This document shows, piece after piece, positions 48,172 through 56,939 of a stretch of DNA of 64,000 nucleotides. The position numbers and the translations under genes are program-made. The notes below the pieces were generated by a model. The model saw nothing but the letters and a program-made list of their open reading frames with translations, made no database searches and was not told where the DNA came from. The stretch covers positions 1 to 64,000 of the forward strand of contig NZ_NFID01000018.1 in NCBI RefSeq assembly GCF_002161595.1. Reading direction: 5' to 3'. This DNA is from Gemmiger sp. An50 (lineage in GTDB: Bacteria > Bacillota > Clostridia > Oscillospirales > Ruminococcaceae). Each line of letters opens with the position of its first letter. The stretch's first letter is position 1.

Positions 48172-50814
48172 ATGCGGACATATACAGATGCACGCAGGAT
48201 TTTGGAGTCCATGGGATATCCGGAGTTTCTTCCCTTGCAGGAAAAAGCGTTCCGGGACCCGGCGCTGTATGACCCGGAGAAAAACATTTTTATTACCGGA
48301 GATACTTCCAGCGGAAAAACACTGATCCCTCTGATTCACTATCTTCTGGAAAAAGAAAAGAACCCCGATTACAAAATGCTGTTTCTGGTTCCTTACCGTG
48401 CGCTGGCATCACAAAAGCAGTCTGAAATTCAAGAACTTCTGCACCGTGTACAGCCTAAACTGCATGTGGCATTGTCCACCGGCGAATACCGGGAAGAAGA
48501 CGATAATATCCGCGCCGGTGAAGTGGATATGGCGGTCATCATTTATGAAAAGGCATATTACTTTGCCTGTAACACCGATGGATTCTTGCAACACTATCAG
48601 ACGTTGGTGTACGACGAATTTGCCCTCAGTGAAGACGATACCCGCGGCGTGAACTGTGACCTGATGCTTCTGCGCGGACAGAGGGAGAAATGCCGTCTGT
48701 TTGCTCTGTCCACCCCGCATTATAACTGGGATCGCTACATTTGCAACAACGACTTTACTGCCATTCAGGTAACCGAACAAAGCAGCGGTGTCCCACGCGA
48801 AGAAATTCCGATCTTTCTGGACGCTGCCAGCAACAGCGGTCAGATCTGCGCCTTTCACGATTATAACGGAAAACCTATAGTTCTTGAAGGTGTACGTGAG
48901 CAGGGATCGAAGGATGATCTGATCGAGGATCTTTGTGTGCGGCACCTTGCACAGGGACATCGGATTCTGGTGTTTATGAATAACTGTGCCGAGGTTCGCA
49001 ACCTGTCCCGAAAACTGGCTCACAGGCTACGAAAGAATCACCCGGAACTGCTGAATCCGGTGGACACAGACAGAACGGTATGTTTTCAGCGAGTTTTGGA
49101 CGAAACCGGCGTACTGGAGGAAGATCTGCTTGATCTGATGGACCCGGACGAATGTCTCTCTTTTGCCCAGGGAATCTGTTACCATAACAGTTGGTTGGGC
49201 TATACACTGCGTTCGATGGTTGAGCGCGAGATTCTTACAGACGAAGGGAATCTGAAAGTCGTATTCTGTACAGAGACGATGGCCTACGGAATCAACTCCA
49301 GTGTGGACGTCGTTATCGTGGCCGATATGCACAAAAGCCTCAGAAGCCGCGATTACATTCCCGAAAAAGGAGAAGACAACCGGATGCGCATCCATGGAGA
49401 TGGCCATCAGGTCAATCGTTTCCTGACGCTGAACGAATACCAAAATTACATTGGACGCGCCGGACGATATGGCCGCACAGACCGCGGGTATGCGTACGCT
49501 CTGATGATCCAGAAACCGGAAAAAAACTCCATTCGCGAAAGGTGGAGTCATCTGATGAGAATGCGGGAGCAGCCACTCACTGCAACCAGTACATTGCTTA
49601 AGCTGGACCCTTACTGCAACAGAAAAAATGGATGCAGCTATTTTCCGGACAACTGCCCCAAGTGCAGTCTGCAGGCCAACGAATTTGCAATGCCAGTGAT
49701 GAGTCTGATCACGACGGAAGGCGTAACCTATCGCCAGATCAAAAACCAGCTCAAGCGGCTGCCCGGGCTGACACGGGACGGTGCATGGCTCGACCGCAAC
49801 ATCAACACCGCACTCAAGCGGCTCATTTGGTCCACTCGACCTACTCCCAGTGACTACGGTTGGGTGCGATTTGAAAAGGACGAGCTAAACGATGAGGTCA
49901 CCTATCATCTGACCAAGTCAGGACAGTGCATGTCCGGTTTCATGGTCACGATGTATGAGGCAAATGTGATGATGCAATACCTGATGGGCAGAAGGAACAG
50001 TATGCCGGAACGGCGCAGCTATACGCCGCAAGCACTCAAGCAGCTGATCGAGCGCGACCCGTTCGACCTGTTTTTTCAGCTTTGTTATCTTCCCGAACTG
50101 CAAAAGATTGCGTTTGATTTTTTTGAGATCAACGACGTGGGCAATGAGGCAGGAAGCCATCGGCGTGATCTGTACCAGGAGCTGTGTACTAAACAGCTGC
50201 GCAGCTACCGAAAAAAAGCGATTTCCAACGAATTGTACAGGCAGCTGATCTATCCTGCTACCAATACCTACAATTATACGCTTGGACTTCCCACGCTGTA
50301 CCGCACGCTGCTTTCCATCCTGATATATGAGTGGTACAAAAACGCATCGGTGGGGCAGCTCAACGACGAGCTGAACGCCGGTTCCGGGATCTTCACCATC
50401 ACACCGGGACGTATTTCCCGTCTCAGCCAGCAGGTTTCTTTCTATCTGCAGGTGACACAGGCGCTGTGCCGGACTCTCTCTGACGAAGCGTATGAGGATA
50501 TCGCCCAACTCCTGAACCGGATGGAGCTGTGTCTGTATTTCGGCATCCGAGAGAACGACGCCTGGAAAATCGATGTGTTGCAGCTGCGTCGGCTCACACG
50601 CCAGCAGCAACTGATGGTGTCACAGATTCTGGATTTCTGCGCCAATCATCCAGCCTTTACCTCGCCCGAACAGCTCACGCGCCGGGAGCGCGGAGACTGG
50701 AAACGGATTGTACGCATGCTCCGTTCGATTTCCGAAGATTCGGAGATCCCACAGACATTACGGAAAATATACCCAATCTTGAATACGGCCAAAGACCTGT
50801 TATATAAGGAGTGA
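48172..50814 (+). CDS. Ski2-like superfamily 2 helicase (first of tandem pair)
   Basis: This 880-residue protein has all SF2 motifs: I 'FITGDTSSGKTLIPLIHYLL' (43-50 core), Ia 'FLVPYRALASQKQ', II 'LVYDEFALSEDDT' (DEFA, about 147), III 'LFALSTPHYN', V 'VVFCTETMAYGINSSVDVVI' and VI 'YQNYIGRAGRYGR' (about 423). A Cys cluster 'YCNRKNGCSYFPDNCPKCS' after the helicase core (about 482-500) suggests zinc binding. The C-terminal 350 residues are helical and unrecognised. It would translocate on nucleic acid. It is 4 bases upstream of the second helicase, to which it is related over the core. Confidence 0.9.
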   Translation: MRTYTDARRILESMGYPEFLPLQEKAFRDPALYDPEKNIFITGDTSSGKTLIPLIHYLLEKEKNPDYKMLFLVPYRALASQKQSEIQELLHRVQPKLHVALSTGEYREEDDNIRAGEVDMAVIIYEKAYYFACNTDGFLQHYQTLVYDEFALSEDDTRGVNCDLMLLRGQREKCRLFALSTPHYNWDRYICNNDFTAIQVTEQSSGVPREEIPIFLDAASNSGQICAFHDYNGKPIVLEGVREQGSKDDLIEDLCVRHLAQGHRILVFMNNCAEVRNLSRKLAHRLRKNHPELLNPVDTDRTVCFQRVLDETGVLEEDLLDLMDPDECLSFAQGICYHNSWLGYTLRSMVEREILTDEGNLKVVFCTETMAYGINSSVDVVIVADMHKSLRSRDYIPEKGEDNRMRIHGDGHQVNRFLTLNEYQNYIGRAGRYGRTDRGYAYALMIQKPEKNSIRERWSHLMRMREQPLTATSTLLKLDPYCNRKNGCSYFPDNCPKCSLQANEFAMPVMSLITTEGVTYRQIKNQLKRLPGLTRDGAWLDRNINTALKRLIWSTRPTPSDYGWVRFEKDELNDEVTYHLTKSGQCMSGFMVTMYEANVMMQYLMGRRNSMPERRSYTPQALKQLIERDPFDLFFQLCYLPELQKIAFDFFEINDVGNEAGSHRRDLYQELCTKQLRSYRKKAISNELYRQLIYPATNTYNYTLGLPTLYRTLLSILIYEWYKNASVGQLNDELNAGSGIFTITPGRISRLSQQVSFYLQVTQALCRTLSDEAYEDIAQLLNRMELCLYFGIRENDAWKIDVLQLRRLTRQQQLMVSQILDFCANHPAFTSPEQLTRRERGDWKRIVRMLRSISEDSEIPQTLRKIYPILNTAKDLLYKE

Positions 50815-50818
50815 TTGT

Positions 50819-53800
50819 ATGAATATGCATGAATTTCTCGCCGAACGCCGACTGGTCCCCGAAGGCAAAAAGTTTGCTGAGCGCGGAGAATGGGACGGCA
50901 AATTAACCAGTATGCAGGAAACCGTGGTCACGAGTGCTTCGTTCTGGGATCAGAACAAAAATATCGTTATCCACGGTCCAACCTCCAGCGGCAAAACGCT
51001 GCTGGCCGAGATCGCCGCACTGCACCAGATTCAGGAAGAAGGCAAGAATGTGCTGTTTCTGGTGCCGTTGCGCGTACTTGTCACCTCCCAGTGCCGACAG
51101 CTGCAGAGGGATTTTGAACAAATAACAAAAACGGACGGAAAACCGCTAAATATCTTTGAATCCTCGGCGGATTATCAGGACCACGATGCGGAGATCCTTG
51201 CCGGAAACTATGATATCGCAGTAATCGTTTACGAAAAGTTTTTTGCCATGCTCCACAACAGCCCGAACCGCATGCTGGATTGCTGCGGTCTGATCGTGGT
51301 GGACGAATTGCAGATGCTCAGCAGCGATGACCGCGGCCCTAAAATGGAATTTTCGATCATGCGGATACTGGAAGCTCAGAGGGAAATGCGCGCCCGGGGA
51401 CAGTCGATTCGCCTTATCGGTATGACCACCTCCGAAAGTGGTGTGGAGAATGTATGCCGCTGGCTAAATGCGGAAAATCTGGGCAACGACGTCCGTCCTG
51501 TATCACTGAAACAGCATTTTGTTTCCTGTCGCTTATCTACTACAGTACGGCTGGGAGAGGTCTGGTCACAGTATATTCCTGGCGGTACAGAGCATGCACC
51601 AGAAGAGCAAGAGCCTCCCTTCCAGTTGGAAATCGCCGCTGCTGCAGAGGAAAAGGGGAAAGATAAAAGCACCGAAAAAAACCGCTGCTTTTTTGCTTTG
51701 CTGAAAAGATGGATGGAACGGCCAAATGAAGAGGATGCGAAGGCCAAAATTCTGATTTTCAGCAGTGCGAAGCGCAGTGTTCGCTTCCTTGCTAATGAAC
51801 TTCGAAAAAAATACCCTCGCTTTGCAAGTCCGAATCCAGACAATGAAACAGATCGAAAAAAGCTTCAGTCGGCAATGAATGACGCGCTGAACGAATTTGG
51901 CGATGAGGATGATATCTCTAACCTTAGCGCACTGATCCAGCATGGAATCGCGTTTCATCACAGCGGGCTTCCCAGTACAGTACGCGAAGCCATCGAGAAC
52001 GATTTTCGCAGCAAGAGCGGACAAATCCAGATTATCGTCTGTACTGAAACACTGATGATCGGTGTGAATCTGCCGGCAGACGTGGTGATCCTGTACGACA
52101 ACACCGTCTTCCGCGGCGAACCGTTGCCCCTCCTACTCACCCTGCAAGAATACAAAAACTTCATTGGTCGCGCCGGACGTCTTGGCATGAGCAATGGCGG
52201 CGAAAGCTATATGCTGACCGAGCATCTGCACCAGGATTTCGCCACATACACTTCGTCCCAAAAAACCGAAATCGTATCTCCATTCAAAAAAAGCAGCCCT
52301 AGGGAGATCGCTCCCTATTTTCTGAGCTGGATCGGGAACAGCCGGGATGCCCAGGAACGCATCCTGTACGGATTAGAACAGGGTTTTTACTGCAATCAGG
52401 AGCAGCAGGAATCTGAAAACATCGAAAATTTTGCAAAAAAAATCTTGAAAGAACTGCAAAAGCTGGGAAAGAAAAACACCGACGGGAGTACATTGCGCCT
52501 TGTAGAGGAAATCGATATGGGGCTGGAGACAGCCTGGACACTTACAACGCTCGGAGGGTATCTGGCACCGTACGCTCTCACACTGAATACAGATGCGGTT
52601 CTGCTGAATTATGTCATTTGCCACCGTGATACGCTGCATATGGAACAGCTGCGTCTGGAAATGACCAGGGACAAGGAGCCACTTCCCAGTGCAGCGCTAT
52701 TGGAACTGCTGTACACGATCTGCAAATGTACAGAAGTAGAAAAAAACCCGGTCCTCAAGCTTCCTACCAAAGAAGACCAGATTCGTGAACTGGGCCGGGG
52801 TCTGAAAAAGTATCTGCATAAGGTATATCCAAATCGTCCCCAGTCGCATACGGACCAAAAATCGCTTGGACAAATCGCCTATATGGAGAGCGTTTTGGAA
52901 AACAGGGAAGCTCTTGCCGCCATGCGTGCAGTGATCCTGGCATTGTGGATGGCAGGATGTCCGATCCGCTTTATCCGCAGATATACTAATTTCAACGTTT
53001 CCATCAACACAAGCGATGTGGAGCGTCTGTCCGAATCCGTTGCGTATTTGATGGAAGCGGTGAGCAACTGCCAAAAGGCGCTGGAGATGGACGAAGCGGA
53101 TATTGGGGGCATGTATGCACTGTCCACCAGTATGAAATACGGGGTACCGCGTCCATTGGTACCTCTTGCCAACCTCCATGTGCGCAAGGTCACACGTCCG
53201 TTCCTGCTGAAGATCGGCGAACTGGCCAAAGCAGGTGGAAAAATGCCGGTGGAGTATATTCTGGCAAGCACGGAAAAAAGCTATGAATCTCTCCAAAAAG
53301 CTCTGCGTGAGCGTGAATATACGAACAACTACAAGCAGCAGCTTGAGAATCGTACACTGGAAATCCCCGACAAGCTCAATTCGTTGCTCACGGTGCTCGG
53401 CGGTTTCGACTGTTCCATCAACGCGGACGCAACGGTTGTTTACAATCGTCTGAAAGAGTTCTTTGAAGAACTTCGTCTCATTGAAAAGGACCCCACTGAC
53501 AGCGGAATCCAGGTGCATGACGAAGAAGCTGGATTGCAGATTCAATTCAGCTGTAACGGTGGAGGCATCAGACAGATCTATTTCAAGACGCTGCGACCTG
53601 TATCGGACGAAGATAAGCAGTGGACAGAATCCGTGCTGGAGTTCCGAGACAAGGTCCATGAGGAAGCGGTGAAGGCCGGTATCCAGCACACTCATTCGGT
53701 CACCGTCCTGTGCGGCGAGCCACCCGCGGGTGCAGAAAATCTCCCAGCCGATGAACTGGTGATCTCCAGCGAGATGCTGGGTGTGCTGTTGCTGGCATGC

Positions 53801-54760
53801 CTGCTGGAAAATCTCGATATGACAAACGATCTGATCTGCCGGGTTCTGTCGGATCTACAGGGAAACTTCATCCTGGGCGGCTCCGGATTCTTCAATGGAT
53901 ACGGCCAGCTGTGGGAACTGGTTAAAGGCTATTCCCTGCCGCCCGTCCTTCCGCATGACAAGCATCTGCAACTGTTTTACTACCCCGGCCTGTTCGATTC
54001 CAAACGCGGCGTCCTGGCTAATCAAGCTGCATATATCGAATTCCCCTGGGGATATGAGGAATCGGCTGGCGGCCACCGAAGAGCGGCTTTCTATCATCCC
54101 GCCATGCAGTACAGTCGGCAGGGCAAGGTCACACTGCAGCACTGCAACATCATCTGCTGTAACGACGAGGACGCTGAACAGGTGAATACTCTGCTTTCAA
54201 CAGCCGGGGCTATCTATGTAAAAGAGCCACAAACAGGTATGGATGAGCTGCTTCGTGAATTTTCTGAACGACTTACCAAAGAACAGAACCCCTGCACCTA
54301 CGATGTGGGCATTTCCTTCCGAGGAATATACAACACACAGATGCAGACACTGCGCGAGCAGCTGGAACAGCGCGGAAAAACGGTGCTGTGCATGGAGACA
54401 GACAAGTTTGAACGTGAGATGGACAGCACAGATCTCCATGAGTCACTGCGAGAACATTTTTCGCAATGCCGCCACATCATTGTCTGCGATACCGCCGATT
54501 ACGACCAGAGTTCTTACACCCTGGTGGAATACAACGTAATCGTGGACAAACTGACTTATGCGCTACAGAACTGTGAGCGCATCCCCGTATATCTTGTCAG
54601 TATCCCCGGTGTGAAGCGCAGCAGAAAACTTTCAAACTTCTTCCGCTACGGTTTCACCAATACCTACGATGAAAAAGCTGTCGACACGCTGATCGATAGA
54701 TTGATCAACCAGATGGCTGAGGCTGATCAAAGCAACCAGGACACCGCATCCTCCCGTTAA
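50819..54760 (+). CDS. Ski2-like helicase fused to a C-terminal TIR domain
   Basis: This 1313-residue protein starts behind AGGAG. The helicase core (about 30-480) has motif I 'IHGPTSSGKTLLAEIAALHQ' (53-60), II 'LIVVDELQMLSSDDRGPKME' (about 160), V 'IIVCTETLMIGVNLPADVVI' and VI 'YKNFIGRAGRLGM' (about 447). A long middle region (about 500-1150) is helical and unrecognised. Residues about 1160-1300 form a TIR-like domain: 'YDVGISFRGIYNTQMQTLRE', 'GKTVLCMETDKFEREMDSTD', 'RHIIVCDTADYDQSSYTLVE', with the Glu of LVEY (about 1237) where the catalytic Glu of TIR NADases lies. Coupling nucleic-acid sensing by the helicase to NAD degradation by TIR is the natural hypothesis. Confidence 0.88.
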   Translation: MNMHEFLAERRLVPEGKKFAERGEWDGKLTSMQETVVTSASFWDQNKNIVIHGPTSSGKTLLAEIAALHQIQEEGKNVLFLVPLRVLVTSQCRQLQRDFEQITKTDGKPLNIFESSADYQDHDAEILAGNYDIAVIVYEKFFAMLHNSPNRMLDCCGLIVVDELQMLSSDDRGPKMEFSIMRILEAQREMRARGQSIRLIGMTTSESGVENVCRWLNAENLGNDVRPVSLKQHFVSCRLSTTVRLGEVWSQYIPGGTEHAPEEQEPPFQLEIAAAAEEKGKDKSTEKNRCFFALLKRWMERPNEEDAKAKILIFSSAKRSVRFLANELRKKYPRFASPNPDNETDRKKLQSAMNDALNEFGDEDDISNLSALIQHGIAFHHSGLPSTVREAIENDFRSKSGQIQIIVCTETLMIGVNLPADVVILYDNTVFRGEPLPLLLTLQEYKNFIGRAGRLGMSNGGESYMLTEHLHQDFATYTSSQKTEIVSPFKKSSPREIAPYFLSWIGNSRDAQERILYGLEQGFYCNQEQQESENIENFAKKILKELQKLGKKNTDGSTLRLVEEIDMGLETAWTLTTLGGYLAPYALTLNTDAVLLNYVICHRDTLHMEQLRLEMTRDKEPLPSAALLELLYTICKCTEVEKNPVLKLPTKEDQIRELGRGLKKYLHKVYPNRPQSHTDQKSLGQIAYMESVLENREALAAMRAVILALWMAGCPIRFIRRYTNFNVSINTSDVERLSESVAYLMEAVSNCQKALEMDEADIGGMYALSTSMKYGVPRPLVPLANLHVRKVTRPFLLKIGELAKAGGKMPVEYILASTEKSYESLQKALREREYTNNYKQQLENRTLEIPDKLNSLLTVLGGFDCSINADATVVYNRLKEFFEELRLIEKDPTDSGIQVHDEEAGLQIQFSCNGGGIRQIYFKTLRPVSDEDKQWTESVLEFRDKVHEEAVKAGIQHTHSVTVLCGEPPAGAENLPADELVISSEMLGVLLLACLLENLDMTNDLICRVLSDLQGNFILGGSGFFNGYGQLWELVKGYSLPPVLPHDKHLQLFYYPGLFDSKRGVLANQAAYIEFPWGYEESAGGHRRAAFYHPAMQYSRQGKVTLQHCNIICCNDEDAEQVNTLLSTAGAIYVKEPQTGMDELLREFSERLTKEQNPCTYDVGISFRGIYNTQMQTLREQLEQRGKTVLCMETDKFEREMDSTDLHESLREHFSQCRHIIVCDTADYDQSSYTLVEYNVIVDKLTYALQNCERIPVYLVSIPGVKRSRKLSNFFRYGFTNTYDEKAVDTLIDRLINQMAEADQSNQDTASSR

Positions 54761-54767
54761 ATTTCAG

Positions 54768-54812
54768 AAAGCACCGTCCGCGCTTCCCTGTGAAGCGCGG
54801 ACGGTGCTTTTG
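54768..54812 (+). terminator. Terminator after the helicase-TIR gene
   Basis: A perfect 19-bp stem (54768-54786/54792-54810) with a 5-base loop and terminal T-run, 7 bases past the stop. It divides the cluster into two transcription units. Confidence 0.92.
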
Positions 54813-54930
54813 TGTACAGGCAATTTCATTTTGAAACTCTGTCATTGCATTTCTTTCGCATCATACAATTTCCGCTTATTATATAGACATGGAAAGCAAC
54901 CACCCAGCACTGCGAAAGGAAAGGTCAAAA

Positions 54931-55551
54931 ATGGTCAAATATAAAAAGCTTCCCAAAAAGCCCAATCGACTCAAGCTCCCGGTGTGGAAAAACGAGTCTT
55001 TTCCGCGTCTTGCAGGCATGATGGACAGCCTGATGCACAAAGCTCAGATCACTCATACCGCTCAGGAACAGGAGCTTCTGCACAGTGGACGCGTGGTGCG
55101 GGTACAGCGCCGCTTCCATGAGTATGAGTCGGCCATGCGGGAATATCTTCTCCATGTGTTGCTTCCCCTGGAGGAAGAAACCCGGCAATTGCTTGTAACC
55201 TGTAATCAGACTGTTCCGGAAAACTTTCAGCTGCATGCACACACCTCGGCCAACCTGCGAGCGGCAAGAGCAGCCGCCGCCCAGCGCCAGCAGCTGCTTG
55301 AGCAGATTCAGGAAAGCCGTGTGCAGCTGGCACAGCTGGTCCGTAAGTTGCAATATAAATGTGAAGTAGCCGAAAGTCAGCTGCAACAGGCTTTCTTCTG
55401 TGCCAATGCCGAACTGGCTCGCTACGCAAAGGCAACTGTGTTTGCTGTTGTTGAAAAGGAGATTCCCACCCTGACCCGCAGCTTTTATCCCGAACAACTA
55501 CTTGACAAACAACTGCTGCTCCAGGCCAACAGCGTCACAACGGAGGTGTGA
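54931..55551 (+). CDS. Coiled-coil hypothetical protein
   Basis: This 206-residue protein starts at 54931 (GAAAGGAAAGG 6-7 bases upstream); an ATG at 54889 has no ribosome site. The N-terminus is Lys/Pro-rich (MVKYKKLPKKPNRLKLPVWK). From about 35 to 180 it is almost entirely helical and Gln/Ala/Leu-rich ('RAARAAAAQRQQLLEQIQES'), a probable coiled coil. It starts the second transcription unit (coiled coil, coiled coil, membrane protein, lipoprotein). No family recognised. Confidence 0.72.
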   Translation: MVKYKKLPKKPNRLKLPVWKNESFPRLAGMMDSLMHKAQITHTAQEQELLHSGRVVRVQRRFHEYESAMREYLLHVLLPLEEETRQLLVTCNQTVPENFQLHAHTSANLRAARAAAAQRQQLLEQIQESRVQLAQLVRKLQYKCEVAESQLQQAFFCANAELARYAKATVFAVVEKEIPTLTRSFYPEQLLDKQLLLQANSVTTEV

Positions 55552-55555
55552 GAAG

Positions 55556-56035
55556 ATGAAAAACCCATTTGCAAAGTTCCGACAGCGCCGCCGCGAAGAG
55601 AAGATCACCATCGACTGGCCACACCAATACATTGTACACCATATTTTGTACGACACTCCGAATGTGACCACCTCATGCGGATCGTATAAAGAGATCACCG
55701 AAGAGGATTTCAAAGGACTTCTGGATCATGTGCGGGAGACACTTGGAAAGCTGGATGTCAACGCTGACAGCTCTCACATTTTTGACACGTTGCTGAAGAG
55801 CAAGCAGACTACGCTTCTGTGTGATCTCACAGAGACCCGGCTGTTGCACCTACGGGATTCCATCGCGATGCGCACAGATATCGAGAAAGAATATCACCTG
55901 TACGAAAGCCGTATAAAACAGCTTAAAGCACTCCAGCAAGAGCTGGAATCCGAAAAACAAGCGCTGCAGCCCGGGCATTGGCAGAGAAGGAGGAAACAAG
56001 ATGTTCAAAAAGAAGGATATCCTGCAGAACAGTAA
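55556..56035 (+). CDS. Small coiled-coil hypothetical protein
   Basis: This 159-residue protein starts at 55556 behind GGAGGTG, 4 bases after the previous stop. It has a basic N-terminus (MKNPFAKFRQRRREEKITID), a small mixed domain ('EEDFKGLLDHVRETLGKLDV') and a C-terminal helical stretch ('YESRIKQLKALQQELESEKQ'). It overlaps the following membrane protein gene by 35 bases. No family recognised; its position suggests a subunit of the envelope module. Confidence 0.7.
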   Translation: MKNPFAKFRQRRREEKITIDWPHQYIVHHILYDTPNVTTSCGSYKEITEEDFKGLLDHVRETLGKLDVNADSSHIFDTLLKSKQTTLLCDLTETRLLHLRDSIAMRTDIEKEYHLYESRIKQLKALQQELESEKQALQPGHWQRRRKQDVQKEGYPAEQ

Positions 56036-56912
56036 ATCCCATGGATGCAACCAGTGGCTGGTGGCTTTGATCGTACTCATCTGTACGGCAAGCGACTTTA
56101 TCACTATTTATACCTTCTCGGCATCCACTTTCAACGAAACACCGATTATCTCCATCGTTGTTTCGATCGTGTCCGCCATCTGTCTGGATGCCAGTCTGTG
56201 GTATGCCGCGACCCTTATGAACCGGTGTACCGGAACCTCCAGTCCCGCGGTCCGTAACCGGTGCCGTGTGTTGATAGGGCTGCTGATAGCGGTGTTTGCA
56301 ATTTCATACGCAGGTCTCATCCTACTGGCATGGTCGGATGCATCGCGGGCTGACACAGATCTTGTCACATCCGGTACGCTCACCCGTCTTCTGCTGCCCA
56401 CAGCCACCTCGATTCTGTCGTTCGTAATGGGCCTTGCCTTGAACCCGAACGATGAACGTCTTTCACAGATCAACAGCCAGCTTGCCGAACTGAACCGGGA
56501 GCTGGACGTCACCACTGCCACCGTACAGAGACTGCAGGCGGCCTTCAGCCTGTACGACCCCGCACAGTACGATCTCGAGCAGTACCGGCTGGCGGTAGCC
56601 CGTCTGAAGGCGCACGGCAATGCCGCAGCACATGAGGTCCGCCTGATGTTAGCCCAGGAATTGGGCACAGCAGACGTTACCAACCAGTTACTATCCGACA
56701 ACTCTTCCGAAGAACTATACAACCAGATCGAAGAGCTGGGGTTGCAGCTGGAAACCGCTCCCAAACCTGAATGCCATGCCGGAGTTATCCCTGCCTTTGA
56801 AAATGCCGAGAAACCTACTCCCGCAGAGGAGCAGGTTTTCGATGAACCGAGCCAGGACACAGCAGAAGAGGAGATCTTTGTACAAGTCGATTCCGAAGAC
56901 GCGGCGGCCTAA
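56001..56912 (+). CDS. Four-helix membrane protein with coiled-coil tail
   Basis: This 303-residue protein starts behind GAGGAAACAAG inside the previous gene's 3' end. It has hydrophobic helices at about 18-38, 48-70, 89-111 and 125-146 ('LLIAVFAISYAGLILLAW', 'TATSILSFVMGLALNP'), then a coiled coil (about 152-180, 'INSQLAELNRELDVTTATVQ') and an acidic tail. Together with the OmpA-like lipoprotein that follows 27 bases later it has the gross layout of a MotA/ZorA-plus-MotB/ZorB pair, but I cannot establish homology from reading alone. Confidence 0.75.
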   Translation: MFKKKDILQNSKSHGCNQWLVALIVLICTASDFITIYTFSASTFNETPIISIVVSIVSAICLDASLWYAATLMNRCTGTSSPAVRNRCRVLIGLLIAVFAISYAGLILLAWSDASRADTDLVTSGTLTRLLLPTATSILSFVMGLALNPNDERLSQINSQLAELNRELDVTTATVQRLQAAFSLYDPAQYDLEQYRLAVARLKAHGNAAAHEVRLMLAQELGTADVTNQLLSDNSSEELYNQIEELGLQLETAPKPECHAGVIPAFENAEKPTPAEEQVFDEPSQDTAEEEIFVQVDSEDAAA

Positions 56913-56939
56913 ACACACCACCCAAAAAGGAGGAAAACT

